This document shows, in pieces, positions 42,601 through 52,385 of a stretch of 64,000 nucleotides of DNA (position 1 is its first letter; every line of letters begins with the position of its first letter). The stretch comes from Incurvaria masculella (taxonomy: Eukaryota > Arthropoda > Insecta > Lepidoptera > Incurvariidae), in NCBI GenBank assembly GCA_946894095.1, contig OX335659.1:9927501-9991500 (forward strand), read 5' to 3'. Made by a program: the position numbers and the translations under genes. Under the pieces are notes generated by a model that was not told where the DNA came from, did not search any database, and saw nothing but the letters and a program-made list of their open reading frames with translations.

Positions 42601-44368
42601 TACCAGACGAAGTTTTACACGACGCGTCAAATACTACGCGTAAAGGACTTGTGGTGCTACTCTGCTTTATGACACAGGTATGAGGCGAGGTATGAGGTAT
42701 GTAGTATGGCACTGTCGTGCTCTGCGTGGGGTCCTCAATCATTTCCATGTGATTAAGGTCAATGTATTCTTGCAAACACTTGTGGTAAGCAATTTTGAGA
42801 GTAGGGTTGCGTGACAACCTGTACTCCAGCTGCCGAAGGCGCGATAGCGCGGCGCCGCGAGAGTCGCCAAGCGCCGGTGCATCAAGCTTGAGTGGAAGGC
42901 CCACAACGAAGTGACCGGTACTATCCCGAGTATGCGTTTCGACAAAGATTGTTTCACACAACGAATCCTCGGGTGATATTGGTGGAGTAGAATATATTTC
43001 TTCTACTTCCCAGAAGCGCTTCAAATCCATTTCGCGCTCAAAAGAACCAAAACAAGTGTAAGTTGGCGTCGAGGAAACCAACTCAACTTTACCCATCAAG
43101 AGAAAGCCAAACGAGCTGTTTAATGCAGCAGGTGTGCCTGGTGGACCACTTACCCTAGTGCCTAACATTATCTGAGAGAAAATGTCAGCTCCCAGAAGCA
43201 AATCCACAGGTCGAGACTTGAAATAATACGGATCAGCGAGTTCTAAGTTTTGAATATGAGGCCAAACAGAACTAGGAATGTTACAAGTCGGCATATCCCC
43301 AGTTATTTTGTTAAGTACTACTGCGTCAATATGAAACTTAGGATTTAATTTATTGCGAGGTGTGATATAAAACGAAACCTCACCTTTGGTTTCCAGAGCT
43401 TCCCCGTTTCCTATCCCACACAAGGGAGCGAGCATTCGTCTACGTGGTAGACCAAGTCGCTGAGCGCAGGCTTCCGTAAGGATCGAAGTTTGCGATCCCG
43501 AGTCTACAATGCATCGCAGGGTGAACGCCTTGTCGTGGACGTGAACATCCACCAACGCTGTCGATAAAAGCACTGTGGTGCGACGACCGACAGATGCTCT
43601 CGCGGTAGCGGCCCCGCTGGGTCCGCTGCTAGCTAAGGATGTGAGAGCGTTTACACTGTCGACTGGGGAGGCCGCGCACGCGTTAGAAAGCGTGTGAGGG
43701 TGTGGGGAAACTTCATTCGCAGCTACTACATGGTCTCCACGAGATGGAAAATGAAGAAGCGAATGATGGGACTTGTAACAAGTCCTGCACGAGTATGATG
43801 ACTTGCAAACATCGACACTGTGACCAAAGTTAAGGCAATTAATGCAAAGGCTTTTTTGCTTTACCATATCAAACCGGGCCTGAGGAGTAAGCTGTAGAAA
43901 CTCAGAACACTTACTCACGATGAAGTGAGTAGTCGAGTTACAGCATGGGCACCTTTTATTCGGTTTCGATACACCAGCACATAAGCTCGCCTCCGCCACA
44001 CGCTTGGGCGGCGGCGGGTTAGTGCGTTTAGGTATCGTGCGCTCGCGCTCTGTTTGCATGTCAGACGTTTGCATAACTTCGTTAGCTGACAAATCCTTCT
44101 GTAAAAAGTCGACAAGCTCTGACACTTTCGGAATGTCTGAAGGAGTTGTGAGACTAAGCTCGAAACGACGCCTAACTTCAGCACCGATTTTTCTGAGAAG
44201 AATTTGCAGTAGAATGAAACTCCATTCATTTACAGGAAACTTCATCATTTTTAAAGCAGTATCATTTTCGTAATAAATGTTCAAAATGTTACGTAATGTT
44301 TGAGTGTTTTTACCGGTGATCGGTTCAATATCGAGAATTTTGTCCAAATGTTTCGCTGCAATGATCCG
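39692..44368 (-). CDS. BEL/Pao Gag C-terminal part and Pol polyprotein
   Basis: One open frame of about 1,550 codons. Order: remainder of the gag DUF1759 region; zinc-knuckle cysteines (about residues 133-195, CPCC and CINC-type); aspartic protease with the active DSGS triad near residue 282; reverse transcriptase (about 550-720) with the first catalytic Asp in TADIKQMY and FVDD for the YxDD box; RNase H (about 770-1000, FADAS); integrase (about 1230-1420) with DFAGPF, SDNGKNF and a later Glu in WEAG. It ends at 39,692. An amber stop at 44,369-44,371 separates it, in the same frame, from the upstream gag piece. It makes element cDNA and integrates it; it is not a host gene. Confidence 0.92.
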   Translation of the reverse strand, partial: RIIAAKHLDKILDIEPITGKNTQTLRNILNIYYENDTALKMMKFPVNEWSFILLQILLRKIGAEVRRRFELSLTTPSDIPKVSELVDFLQKDLSANEVMQTSDMQTERERTIPKRTNPPPPKRVAEASLCAGVSKPNKRCPCCNSTTHFIVSKCSEFLQLTPQARFDMVKQKSLCINCLNFGHSVDVCKSSYSCRTCYKSHHSLLHFPSRGDHVVAANEVSPHPHTLSNACAASPVDSVNALTSLASSGPSGAATARASVGRRTTVLLSTALVDVHVHDKAFTLRCIVDSGSQTSILTEACAQRLGLPRRRMLAPLCGIGNGEALETKGEVSFYITPRNKLNPKFHIDAVVLNKITGDMPTCNIPSSVWPHIQNLELADPYYFKSRPVDLLLGADIFSQIMLGTRVSGPPGTPAALNSSFGFLLMGKVELVSSTPTYTCFGSFEREMDLKRFWEVEEIYSTPPISPEDSLCETIFVETHTRDSTGHFVVGLPLKLDAPALGDSRGAALSRLRQLEYRLSRNPTLKIAYHKCLQEYIDLNHMEMIEDPTQSTTVPYYIPHTSPHTCVIKQSSTTSPLRVVFDASCKTSSGTSLNDILLVGPKLQQDIVAVILKFRLHLVVFTADIKQMYRQILIQTDEQDLQRILWRTDPAQPVREYRLRTVTFGVSAAPFLAIRAIRQLACDEKSRWPQAARVLLCDIFVDDVVTGADSITAALELKKELNDICAAGCFELRKWTSNYEELVSLDSSMIPKDSNGEREPPVAPDTISFADLDGDSSVKVLGLEWNPQSDCFKYSIKPLERKCTKRAILSEIARIYDPLGWLAPVILYAKHFIQRLWLCGTDWDEIPPVEVIEAWKLFLSELPLLSDVSLPRHILPTHDSVQLIGFADASQKAYAGVIYIRSSDSIGTVHVHLLIAKTKVAPLKRISIPRLELNGALLLAKLIESVQSIYMNLIHLDNIVVFSDSSTVLAWLSSSPHNWKTFVANRVTEIQKRIPSSCWRHVRSSDNPADVASRGALPSALIDHPLWFSGPAWLKDAPDTWPNVVSCTRSTEEEKRLHVFSSTTQHYCDLFKRFSSLGRLLRVTAYILWFLKVSSKTGNKFVMVSELQSALKYLVKIVQGTVFGDDIENLKKGKPCSTRLQRLKPFIDSEGLLRVGGRIERSDYLNFEAKHQLILPKEHPLTTLIIDDAHRVHLHPGPQALQYLLLQRFWILSARDIVRQRTHRCVRCFRCRPTSPQPEMASLPAARLNQIRPFIKVGVDFAGPFSTRANKVRNAKVIKSYICLFICMATRAVHLEIVSDLSTDAFLATLRRFCSRRGLCTDIYSDNGKNFVGADKRLKEMYDFLNDNGVNDCIVSNGLKQGITWHFSPAYGSHFGSLWEAGVKSSKHHLHRVVGTQILTYDEFHTLLCQIEAMLNSRPLCVLSTDPSDPLPLTPAHFLIGGPLVSLPDMDFNDQVPNRLTRWQLIQQCSQHFWRRWSVEYLHGLQQRGKWTRPDSKAPLTEGTVVLVKDENLPPLQWRLGLVHATHPGSDGVVRVVTLRLGNHLVKRPAVKVCPLPIA

Positions 44369-44916
44369 CTAATTGCTGTATCGGGTCGTTAAAATCTCGA
44401 TAGCACCTGCATAATTTTCCGATGTCAAAGGTATCGATTTTATAAGATTCTGCGGTTTTCCCTTCAAAGACAACAATAGGTATCTAAATTTTTCAATGTC
44501 CGAGAGATTTATATTGGCGTGGACAAGGGAGGTGAACAGATCAAAATATGAATTGAAATCTGTTACAGTTCCTGAGAATGTTGGCAAAGGTAAATGAGGC
44601 AACTTTATGTTATTTGAAGTGCAACACTGCATGTACTAAGCGAGGTTCTGATATTTTAATTTCGTCGACAACGATCTGTATCGCATAATACAAATCCGAA
44701 AACCTTTTCCTTTCCTTCAGTTGCTCATCTTTATCGATTGTTTTCGCCTTAAACAACCCTTTTTCAATCTCCACTTGAATGGTTAAAAAATTCCTTCCGA
44801 ATGGAAGGCAAATCTTTCATTCGACATTTAAACTCCTTGTCCTTACTTTTCGAAAGTTGTAATAAATCCTCTAACTGACTAAATATTACATCACGGGCGA
44901 ACAAATGTCTTTCCAT
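44369..44916 (-). pseudogene. Gag N-terminal region of BEL/Pao element, broken
   Basis: The likely gag start is the ATG at 44,916-44,914. The reading passes through three frames: the first ends at a TGA near 44,765, the second at a TAA near 44,610, and the third (from 44,632) runs to an amber stop at 44,369. The third is in frame with pol. So at least two frameshifts and one nonsense change interrupt gag, whereas pol is intact. Confidence 0.7.
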
Positions 44917-45484
44917 TTTTATTAAGTGGTCTTAAAATCAATTATTCGACAAATATGACCACAAAATAAAGGATTTGAAGTTAACTTTAAAAAGTTAGCT
45001 CGGGCAAACGATTATAAAATTTCAAGTTCCACAACGATCTATATGAAGGTAGTTACATATTACGTGTAACTATTTGATAATCTTATCCACACGTGCCATC
45101 AAAAGAAATGAAATGGATGAATACTTATTTTAACGGAATGATTTAAATGCGTCAGCGATAGGAACTCAAATATTCACCCACGAACGAAATGCCTATGTAT
45201 GCTACGTTACCTACATGTATCGTAACCTGTTACTGCAAATGAGTAAAGTAGATATGGCGGCTTAGTGTAAGCAATAGTTTACGGTTTAAAACAGAATCAA
45301 TCAAAGTGTAAAATGTGTCGAGTAAATGTATGTAATGATGATATGGATTAAAACAATTTGATCTCGCTACGTGTATAGACCGAGAGACGACAAACGATAC
45401 AATTTACATCATTAACGGCACATTCTTTACAAACTATTTTCGAAACGAAAATAAAATTATATTTGGCGAAAAGGACCAAATTTA

Positions 45485-45941
45485 TGTACGGTATTTTGAT
45501 AGATTTTGGACTGTATACTCCAGACAAGCATGCGTACCAACCTTGACTTCCGATTCGGTGCTCTCCTACTCTCAGGCGCCTGGAGTCCGTTGGTTGTTGA
45601 CGACACACACACTATCTGGTCCATAGGTTTTCGATAAACTTGGTGGTTGGTCCCGTGGGAACGCTGCTGAATCGATCGAATATCGACGCATCGACGGCTG
45701 GGTTGCGGAACAACACGCGTGCGCATTGAGTGCGTGATGACGAGGACTGATTGACTGACTCGCAGCCAAGATGGCTCCAAATCGTTCATCTCAGTTAGCA
45801 CGCATCATTCCAGTAGTATGACAGTCCTTTTTTTATCTAATAAAAGAAAATGAAAGTATAACTAACGAAACGTTTGGAAAGAAATGTGCCACCAAGATGA
45901 ATTTGTAATAAACAAATTTGTGAAATATTTAATACGGAACA
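45485..45941 (-). repeat. 5' LTR of BEL/Pao element
   Basis: 457 bp, matching 39,130-39,586 with about seven substitutions and no indel. It should hold the element promoter; no TATA box was assigned. Confidence 0.9.
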
Positions 45942-45962
45942 ATACAAAAGTAGATGAATTGA

Positions 45963-48582
45963 TCAGGAAGATAAAGCAAGCGGGCACAACTTCACAACAG
46001 GTCTTTGAAGCTGTCCTGAAGCAGTGCGCACAGTAACAACACGACAAATACCATCGGATCCAAGATGTAACTGTATGATCCGACAGACTGTCCATTTCAT
46101 GGGAGGGCTAACATCTCGTTCTGGCACCTAAGATAAGGGTTCCAATGTCAAGAAATGTCCTGAAGTTAATGTGGACAGGTCCTGAGGGTCTGAGCTTATT
46201 GGTGTCAGACGCGCGTGAATTTAATAAGGCTTCGATTTGTGTTAACACTGTAAAAAACTCCTCATAAATCAAGCGTTGGAGACCGATCACTCTAGTTAAA
46301 TGTGTTTTAACTGACTTTATACCTGCCTCTGCCAGCCCTGAGAAGTGAGGACTACCTGGTGGGTTGAACTTGAATGTAATTTCTTCCTGTTCTGCCGCAC
46401 TGGCCGTTATTGTCTGCAAGGCATTACTGGCGCCAACAAAGTTAGTACCACGATCGGAGACCAGACTACTGACTCCACCACGACGAGCTACAAAGAGACG
46501 TAGTGCAGCTATAAAAGCGTCAATTCCGATGCCAATTCTATATGGACAGCCTTGGTTAATGTGCAAGCAAATACGCAGATATGCGCTTTATATGACTTGG
46601 CGCCTCTATAGCGACCGAGCGAAATTGTGAATGGGCCGCCATAATCCTCAGATGAAGACGAGAAGGTTTTAAGTTGATTAATCCAATAAGCGGGGAGGTT
46701 GCCCATAAGCGGAAGGGGAGCCAGCTTAGGAGTGGCACGGAAACATTTACAAAAATGTCATGATCATCAATCAATAAGTCAAACCGAGGCCAAGTTTCTT
46801 CGGGTTCGATCAACCAACTGGGACCTGTCCACCAAATATTATGATTTAAGAGTGCACGAGGAAGTAATCCACGAGATTACCACCACCCATTAAAACCCAA
46901 CCAAATATAGTATTCATAGCATTGGGCTGCAACGCATCACCCCGCACCAAACCTGGTAGCAACGAAGACGAAAAAATGTCTACACCAAGTAGAGCATCGA
47001 TAGATCCAGGATGGGCGAAATGGGTATTAGCTAGTTTTAAGCCTTGTCTAAATATCCAATGTGTAGTATCGAAACGAGAGCTGGGAAGCTCTGGACAGAT
47101 GGTTGGCAACACTAGCATGCTGACGATATTAGCAGCATGTTCAGTTTCAGTAGGCCTGATTGAGCATGATAAACTGCCAAGTGGCTCGGTTGTGGAACTA
47201 CCGACGCCGTTTATTGATACCCTATTTTTGTGAAGAGTCAGACCAAGTCATTTTTGACAAGATTCGGACAAGAAACTGACTTCTGAACGACTGTCGAGTA
47301 ATGCTCTAATTTTCAAATATTTTCCAATTTTGTCCATAACTTCAATTTGCACAGTCGATAGAAGAACAAGGTGTGTGCGTGATGTGGGAATGTTGTTAGT
47401 CAGCGCGACAGGTTGAAGTGGCAAGGGATTTGGTTGGACCGGGCAAGTCTCGGGCTCCGGGCGAGTAAAATGCAAAGGTGCTATGATGAGAGAATTTACA
47501 AGTCGAGCATCGAGACTTGGATGGACAATTTTTAACTGAATGCGACGATGACAATCAATTAATACACAGCCTTTTTTCTTCAGTCAAACGAGAACGAGCG
47601 GGGGGATTCAGCTCCAGGAACTTGGGAGAGCAATAAACATTATGTGTTTCCGAACAAACGATACAGCTAGGGGCAGTAATGATGAAACATCTTTTATTTA
47701 CGTTCAAGTTGTCTTGATGAGTTGTACCCTTTTTGTCACTGTCTCTTCTCACTGCTTTTGCAGGCGGGATAGCAGAAGGGTTACCAATATTAAGGCGTGA
47801 AAACGTTTTCTTACGAAGGATTGTAATTTTTCAAACAAAGGCATCTCATCAGACTGGTGTTCGAGTTCAAATAACTCCCGGGTCACTCTGTCTAACTTGG
47901 ACCAAAATAAATGCACTAGCATGAAGTTTTTGTCTGGCAAATTGAACTTTTCGAGAATCGCTAGGTTTTCTACAAAATTCTTGTCTAGTATTTTTAGCTC
48001 GATGGCATTAGAAAATTTGACAGGCTCGCACGAAAGAAGTTTTTCATAAACCGTGGATGCGAGTTGGCGTGTGCGATTTTAATGTCGATAAAGGGTGTCA
48101 TAGGCATTTTTATAGTTTGCATTGGTGATTGGGAATCCTGCAATGAGACTGAGAGGTTCATTTTCCAAGGATAAAATCAAGTAATGTAATTTTTCAACAT
48201 CGGACATTTCCTTTTTGTTGTGCACCAATGAATTAAAAAAATCAATAAAAGGCAACCAATCTTCTAACTTCCCATAAAATGTTTCAAGAGTTTTTCGGGG
48301 AAGTTTTAGATTAGTGGTCGTGGTATGAGAGATGGAGATGGGCGCCTGGGAAGTGTTGAGGCATTTTCTTACAATGATTACATTATTATCAAACCGTTTA
48401 GTCACCTGTAGTTCATGATGCCTCGAGCCAATATCACATCTGGTCACCAATTGTATTTGTGCACTGTGAAAACTGGAAAACTTCCAACTTCGAAATCCAC
48501 TAAATCTCCTTGTGACAATTCCACTAAATTGCATAGTCTCGCTCCACACGCCACTGATCTTCACCCTCACTATTCTTACCAC
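45963..48582 (-). pseudogene. Gag-pol remnants of the old Pao-type element
   Basis: Fragments on the minus strand: DUF1759 gag (48,582-48,079, with LPRKTLETFYGKLEDW); gag C-part (47,940-47,749); zinc-knuckle segment (47,752-47,555); protease with DSG changed to DSR (47,475-47,248); protease-like tail (47,118-46,846, LLGVDIF and GWVLMGGGNL); the end of the RNase H region (46,860-46,700, NHNIWWTGPSWL); integrase (46,566-46,108, SDRGTNFVGA and SGLAEAGIKS); and a C-terminus ending VKLCPLALSS at 45,963. Reverse transcriptase and most of RNase H are missing through a deletion at about 46,872. Confidence 0.8.
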
Positions 48583-49031
48583 CCATTTTGTTTTGAAATG
48601 GAATACTACGAAAATAACACAAAGATAATTGTTTAGAAGAAGCTTAGGTTGAGAAGAACTGCGATGTTATAAAATAAATGCCAGTCAAATCAAATTTCGA
48701 ATCGAAATAATTTGAGACCACAAAAAATTGATTTTATGAAATTTTATAATTTTAAAAAATTTAACTGTTTCTAATAAGCATTTAGTGTTTTAAATATAAA
48801 TACGTATACAATTATGTATTAATGTACGAAAACGAGAAACATATATCCATATATATATATATATACCATGCAACAGACAAACGATATTTTTTGCTAAAAC
48901 TGAGTTATAACTTTTTTAAATTTGATGATTTTACTAATGAAAACAATTAATAATAAATACAAAAACCACTGTAAATGTAGATTATTTTAATAACTAGCTG
49001 ATGGGTCAATTATATTCGGCCGAAGATTCAA

Positions 49032-49480
49032 TGTGAGAAAACGAGAAGGGTGGACTGTATAGATACATGAAAAAGGGATGTACAATGACGAAAAAGGCAA
49101 CGAATAATTAATGAGTGCAGACAGTACCTCGTGGGGATTCGAAGTTACCTTACACTGGCGCCATTGAGGTGCAACGCTTGCGGCGTTAGGGATCCCGCAG
49201 AGGATTATCTTAGAAAATGCACTTCGCGAGGCTACCCAGGGCTAAGTAATGGTAGCGAAGGCACTATCTAGCAGCAATTGTGGAAATGAACGAAAGCGAG
49301 AAAATCAAGAGATGCTGCTTCTGGGAAGCTCAACGAAAAAGTGGCAAATGTCAAAATGGCAGTTAGTTTTTAAAATTAGATTGGTGGCATATACAATAGG
49401 ATTTGTATTTTTAAATCATAAGGTCCATTCATATGAAGCAAAGTGGGACAAGCAATTTTGGCTTTTACGAAAACTAAATA
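49032..49480 (-). repeat. 5' LTR of the old Pao-type element
   Basis: 449 bp beginning TGTGAGAAAACGAGAAGG on the plus strand and ending ACTAAATA, where the left copy has ACTAAACA. It matches the split left LTR with numerous substitutions and a small indel near 49,175. Confidence 0.85.
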
Positions 49481-50280
49481 TAAGGTGATGAAAACAGGGG
49501 TTGATCTCGTGGTCGATTTATGAGTACATACATAGGTTAGAGTGAGGCTACGAGGTTTCCTATCAAATGTATACACTGGGAAGAGAATGAATTCCTAAGT
49601 CTCTTTTACTCAAAGTATGCGTCAATATTACAGAATGAGATATCGAATTTGTCTCTATTTCCGGTGTATGGGTTTCAGACTGCGACGCATTGTTTGTCGG
49701 CTGACTTGCGCGGCCTCCGAGCCACGTGGCTGTTTAGCTGCCCGGCAGCAAAGAATTAGGCGATGGAGAAACAGGAAGAGCTTTAAAGGCAAAGGCCCTG
49801 CATCCAAATCGCCAATATCTCCGTCGCCAAGCTTCATCGCCAATATGTGTATCGCCAATATTTACATCTGCGGTCCGGCCGCAGTTGCCTCGCCAGCGAC
49901 GGAGCTACGGACCCTTCACAGATCCGTCGCCACTATTCGTGTGGGTGCGAAGGCGTATGGCGGGTCGGGACATTTAACCTAACCTAACCAAACCTTATCC
50001 AACCTAACCGAACCCCGTATAACCTAACCAAACCTAATCCCACCTTAACCCAACCTAATTTACATATAACAATACCTACTTTGGCGACGCATCTGCGCCT
50101 CCAGTTTTTGGCGACGCAAATGCGCCTCCGGTTGTGGGCTACGGATTTGCGGTCGACCACAGCTACTTCGCTGGCGATGGAGATATTGCCGAGGCAGATG
50201 GTGGCGATGCAGATATTGGCGATGGGCATATGGACTACCAAGTCAAAGCAATAAATGTCAAAGTCAAAGCGTGAATCAGG
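49481..50280. other. GC-rich inverted motifs and degenerate CCTAA tract
   Basis: No gene. 'cgccaatat' occurs several times at 49,808-49,862 and its inverse 'atattgcc/atattggcg' at 50,183-50,222, giving a loose inverted arrangement. Between them, 49,976-50,053 is a run of degenerate CCTAA-like repeats ('taacctaacctaacc', 'ccaacctaacc'). Confidence 0.6.
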
Positions 50281-52385
50281 TTAAAGTCTGTGAGTAATAT
50301 TATATTATCTATGGTCTGTGATTACCACCTACCACCTACAGCACATTCTCTCTTTGATTTCTCTGTGCACGCAAAGGAAGGAAGCAGTTGCAGGCGACGA
50401 ATAGAAACGAATTACGTTGTCAATTGTTAGTTCTGTTGGTTGTCTTGTCTGCCCGGTACAACTCGATAGCAAAGGTATTTCCTAATTTCAACATTTTTTT
50501 CCAGAGTTAAGAGACTACTTACGCTATTCACTTAAATAAATGTATATTAAACTAAATTAAAGGCGGTTTTCGGATTTGATGCATGCTTAGAATAACTTGA
50601 TTAAATTTTTCTTTTAAAAAAAATAACTTTTTAAATGCGGGTGTAACTAGCTAACGAGGGATGCCTGTAATCAAATAAAACACACACGAATGGGTCCGAA
50701 GTCTTTCAATATTATAGCATTATTAAATTGATGGGTATTTTCACTTCAAAGTTACCCAGGCAAATCTATTAAACAATGAAGTCGGTTAAAAAGTACTGCA
50801 ACTAATTTTCATATTGGCATGGAAAATAAAAGAGGGCTGTGCTAGACAACTCCTAGGCAGTGAGTGCATACCACATTTTACCAACCTTCTAGATAAAATA
50901 TTTCAATGCTAGCAGGATAAAGCAATATTTTTTTCAAAATTCAAAATTCACCAAAATCACCAATAATTTTGCATTTCCGGGTTCATCGAATGTATTCTGT
51001 TCGGCGTCTTCTTCAATAAACCTTTTTAACCATTTGGCTTCTGAGCGAATTACCGGGAAACTACGTTCAAATTCACGCGGCCGTGCGACGCCAGTTCAAG
51101 AAAAAAATCAGCCTTAATTTCTTTTATATGAAAGTGGACATAATTATGAGTAGTTAAATAATTACTCTTACTTACTTACTTACTTAAATAATTACTTTTT
51201 TATGCAGAAATCCTGTCCTAAGAAAGATAAAAATGTGTAAATTAAAATTACGATTGTGTTGAAATTTTTACTGTTTAAAAACATATCCAAATATATTTCT
51301 TTTTTTTTTATTTTCCATAACAACCAAGCACTCTCGATCTGATTATAGTCCGAAGACTGATGGCAGATGGATGTACCAAACAGAAAAAAAGTCCAACCAT
51401 CCAACCATATGACTACTTTGGTTAGATGGCATAAGAATTATCAAAACAAAAATTACATTAAACACACCAACTCTAACCCAAGCACAGACACAGAAGCCGA
51501 AAAATGAAAAAAAGATTGCCACAGTATAGATAGGTGGAACTGTGGACATTTGGTATCGTTAAAAAGCAAATTTATTTGGATTTTTAGTTTTGTCTCATTC
51601 ATATGTATGCGAGAATTAAAAGAACCCTCTAAAAAAATAATCCCACGCAGCCGCGCCTAGCGAACAGACACTCGTTCGATGTCGACCAAATGGAAGCCAA
51701 GGCTTTGGCCGAATTCAGTCGATATCGACCGAACATAATCCAAGGGGTTAAAATGTATAATATCACATTTATTTTGTTTTATCCCTAACCTCTGTATATT
51801 CTCATGCAGTACTTTATGAAATGCTTTTGAAAATGGAAAATGTAGCAGAACCGGCCTCTTGCAAATTTCCAGCATTTTAAGTTTCAAGCATTTGACCCAA
51901 AAATCAAAAACAAGTTAAAGTTAGGATGTGATATTTACTAAATTCACTGACTGGCTGACTGGGTGGCTGTTTCTTTCGTTCTTGTTCTTTGCCTTAAATT
52001 GTTCTACAAAAACTTTTTTGGCATTAGCATTTAGATCTAAGCACGTATTTCATCATGTGTACGGAAAACTCATAAAGTTTTCTTCTTCTTGCGGATTCTT
52101 CTTTGCAGAGTTAATAGAATCTATGGATCATTCAGTTTTTGACATAACTTCATGTAGTTGCACTACCAAAAAAGTTTAAATAAATGAAATGAAAAGTAGC
52201 GTCTACCTTTCGACAACTTTTGCCCAAATTGCTTTAACAGATGCTGCATTGGCCACACCAGCTTGTTGGTACCTCGAAGAGAGATCAACGATTCGAGCAC
52301 GGTACAAATAATTATGTAATTTGCCAAACATAATTTTTGTACGTAATTTGGTTTTGGATTGTACCTATCATAATGGTTTTAACAG
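50281..52385. other. Upstream region of IDI with decayed RT scrap
   Basis: No coding gene seen. On the minus strand 51,841-51,770 reads FPFSKAFHKVLHENIQRLGI, a damaged LINE RT 'DFSKAFDxVxH' segment. A LINE-like tail 'aaataaatgaaatgaaaag' is at 52,180-52,198. The stretch 50,340-50,476, ending 'cgatagcaaag' before GTATTT, could be a 5' UTR exon of IDI, but that is only a guess. Confidence 0.45.

Larger units (their letters stand above)
39130..45941 (-). mobile_element. BEL/Pao LTR retrotransposon, young, nearly intact
   Basis: A 6.8-kb element with 457-bp LTRs (39,130-39,586 and 45,485-45,941), ends TGT...ACA, and an exact 5-bp duplication ATACA on both sides (39,125-39,129 and 45,942-45,946). 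The LTRs differ at about seven positions by eye. A purine-rich AGGTGAGCGGTA precedes the 3' LTR. The leader runs 45,484-44,917, then gag-pol. It is inserted in the short 3' UTR of the older Pao-type element, 21 bp past that element's pol stop. Gag is broken (see the pol entry), so the copy is probably not autonomous. Confidence 0.92.
36775..49480 (-). mobile_element. Old Pao-type LTR retrotransposon, host to two later insertions
   Basis: The element lies on the minus strand. Its 5' LTR is 49,032-49,480. Its 3' LTR is 36,775-38,979, interrupted by a 1.7-kb transposon and about 461 bp without it. LTRs start TGTGAGAAAACGAG on the plus strand. Flanks TAGGG (36,770-36,774) and TAAGG (49,481-49,485) look like a 5-bp target duplication with one change. 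A purine-rich GGTGGGCGGAA immediately precedes the 3' LTR. Internal remnants read gag (48,582-48,079), zinc-knuckle region (about 47,750-47,555), protease (47,475-46,846) and integrase (about 46,706-46,108), with the pol stop at 45,963. Frameshifts and a deletion make it defective. LTR divergence looks near 8-10% by eye. Confidence 0.8.

Noticed and set aside
39130..45941. Retrovirus-like element with envelope gene
   Set aside because: No open frame lies between the pol stop (39,692) and the 3' LTR (39,586), so there is no env.
49976..50053. True telomere or chromosome end
   Set aside because: The repeats are degenerate and short, and unique genic sequence continues on both sides.
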